A stretch of 64,000 nucleotides of DNA from JALZAI01 sp038207565 (GTDB lineage: Bacteria; Actinomycetota; Actinomycetes; Mycobacteriales; Jatrophihabitantaceae): NCBI GenBank assembly GCA_038207565.1, contig JBBQZQ010000013.1:1-64000 (forward strand). Reading direction: 5' to 3'. Both the position numbers and the translations under genes were made by a program. Shown here in pieces: positions 63,034-64,000 of the stretch (position 1 is the first letter of the stretch; every line of letters begins with the position of its first letter). The notes beneath the pieces were generated by a model. It did not search any database. It saw only the letters and a list, made by a program, of their open reading frames with translations, and was not told the DNA's origin.

Positions 63034-63443
63034 ATCCGTCACGTCCGGAGGCATCCGGAGGCATTCTTCCCCGGCTCGACATGATCGTCCAGTGGGCCTG
63101 CCTGGCGGCATGCTCAGTACCACTTGATCACCAGAACCGCGGCGACGGCGACCGCGAGGGCGCGTCCCCCACTGGGCGGCGCACCATAGACGTGACTTCG
63201 TGACAACGGACGACGGAGGGGGCGCACCGCAATCAACGCTCAGCGCAGCACGCGCGCGCAGGCTGTGGTGCGCTACCCACGGCTCTCGTACGGTCCGTAC
63301 TCAGCGGCCAACTGCTGCGCGGTGTTGTCGTAGCGAGGAACACGTCGGACTCGCAGTGCGTGCTGTCCGCGGACCTACCGGCCAGTTTGTCGCGGCTTGA
63401 GCAAGCCGTGATACTTCTGGGTCGCTATGACGGCCAAGAGATA
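63034..63443. other. Gene-free stretch between dnaE2 and flavodoxin gene
   Basis: About 410 bases without a convincing gene; short open frames here lack ribosome sites and recognisable products. It holds a double TCCGGAGGCA (63044-63063) and a small CGGCTT/AAGCCG hairpin (63393-63408) that may end the flavodoxin-gene transcript. Confidence 0.55.
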
Positions 63444-63926
63444 TCACCGTCTTTGTCGTGCAACTATTGCGGCGACGGTCGCGGCCAGCTCCCAGACCGC
63501 TTCGAGCGCATCCTTCGTGGCCGGGCCCGTGACCACGACCGGCTCGTGGACCCGCTGCCAGCCCATGCCCTTGGCAATCGACTCGACGGCTCGCACGGCG
63601 CCAGTCGCGTCATTGTTGCCGTGGACATAAAGCCCGTAGGGCGCGCCGGTCTTCGCGGTCAGGCACGGGTAGTACACCGTGTCGAAAAAGACCTTGAGCG
63701 CGCCGGACATGTAGCCGATGTTGACGGGCGTCCCGATCACGAATCCATCGGCACCCAGCACGTCCGTCGCCGTGGCGGCCAGGGCCGCGCGTACGATCAC
63801 CTCGACGCCCTCGATGCCCTCCGCCCTGGTGCCGGCGACAGCGGCTTCGAGTAGCTCCTGCGTCGCGGGGGAAGCCGTGTGGTGAACGACCAGAAGCGTC
63901 GTCGAGGGCACGTGCTCCGGGCTCAC
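63444..63926 (-). CDS. Flavodoxin-like NAD(P)H:FMN oxidoreductase
   Basis: A flavodoxin-fold protein of about 160 residues. Family features are LLVVHHTASPATQEL near the N-terminus (FMN phosphate loop), ADGFVIGTPVNIGYMSGALKVFFDTVYYPC, and YGLYVHGNNDATGAVRAVE. The GTG at 63926 places the first strand close to the N-terminus; a GTG at 63980 is an alternative, and a stop lies above it, so the gene is complete. Redox partner and substrate are unknown. Confidence 0.82.
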   Translation of the reverse strand: MSPEHVPSTTLLVVHHTASPATQELLEAAVAGTRAEGIEGVEVIVRAALAATATDVLGADGFVIGTPVNIGYMSGALKVFFDTVYYPCLTAKTGAPYGLYVHGNNDATGAVRAVESIAKGMGWQRVHEPVVVTGPATKDALEAVWELAATVAAIVARQRR

Positions 63927-64000
63927 ACCTGCGAAGGTAGCGCGCAGCTGATCCAAGAGCGCCGGCGATTCCACGCCCACGCACCGACCGGGCTACATCC

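Noticed and set aside
63200..63400. Small gene upstream of the flavodoxin-like gene
   Set aside because: Unusual composition, no ribosome site and no homologous pattern.

Overview
This is a very GC-rich, gene-dense actinobacterial chromosome segment. It starts inside a groEL2-type chaperonin gene and ends just past a complete flavodoxin-like gene. Several families point to the Actinomycetes: SepH, an XPB-type helicase with its large partner, DUF3027 and DUF2530 proteins, acyl-CoA carboxylase epsilon subunits, an LpdA-type quinone reductase and a DnaE2 with an actinobacterial LexA box. Gene order resembles two mycobacterial neighbourhoods, roughly Rv0861c-Rv0889c and Rv3274c-Rv3307. However, menaquinone genes of the futalosine route (mqnB, mqnD) and a type IV pilus operon are present. 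A member of a Frankia- or Jatrophihabitans-like lineage is plausible, but the sequence alone does not settle it.

Layout. 1-4.7 kb: groEL2 end, a frameshifted glpQ, and a Na+/H+ antiporter fused to a ubiquitin-hydrolase-type zinc finger. 4.9-18 kb: DinB-like protein, XPB helicase and partner, a long cold-shock protein, mqnD-mqnB, a lipoprotein-MFS pair, DUF3027, DUF2530, a MarR-MFS pair and an RNA methyltransferase. 18-28 kb: an asymmetric heterodimeric ABC exporter, sepH, serC, a WcbI-like protein, citrate synthase, pdxH and an M20 amidohydrolase. 28-33 kb: gamma-glutamylcyclotransferase, lpdA, a lipoprotein and a large secreted protein. 33-46.6 kb: an acyl-CoA metabolism block. It has a biotin carboxylase, a MerR regulator with a palindromic operator, two acyl-CoA dehydrogenases, two carboxyltransferases each with its own small epsilon subunit, maf, an MTA phosphorylase, a two-component system and birA. 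46.6-59.5 kb: an envelope and pilus region with a frameshifted NlpC/P60 gene, pilA-pilT-pilB-pilC, three pseudopilin-type genes, pilD, a CBS protein and a GGDEF-EAL protein. 59.6-64 kb: dnaE2 under a LexA box, and a flavodoxin-like protein.

The most coherent unit is the pilus region. The PilB ATPase carries an MshEN-like N-terminus, a family known to bind cyclic di-GMP. A membrane GGDEF-EAL protein with an intact GGDEF motif, RxxD inhibitory site and EAL motif lies about 6 kb downstream, which suggests local second-messenger control of piliation. The acyl-CoA block pairs biotin-dependent carboxylases with their biotin ligase.

Non-coding features of note are a 71-bp repeat unit shared by two distant loci, where it supplies the stop codon of the upstream gene, and a GATCGTGGTTCTTT hairpin found at two convergent gene ends. 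Two genes (glpQ, NlpC/P60) need a single-base frame correction; these may be real lesions or sequencing errors. No tRNA, rRNA, CRISPR array, insertion sequence or prophage was recognised.
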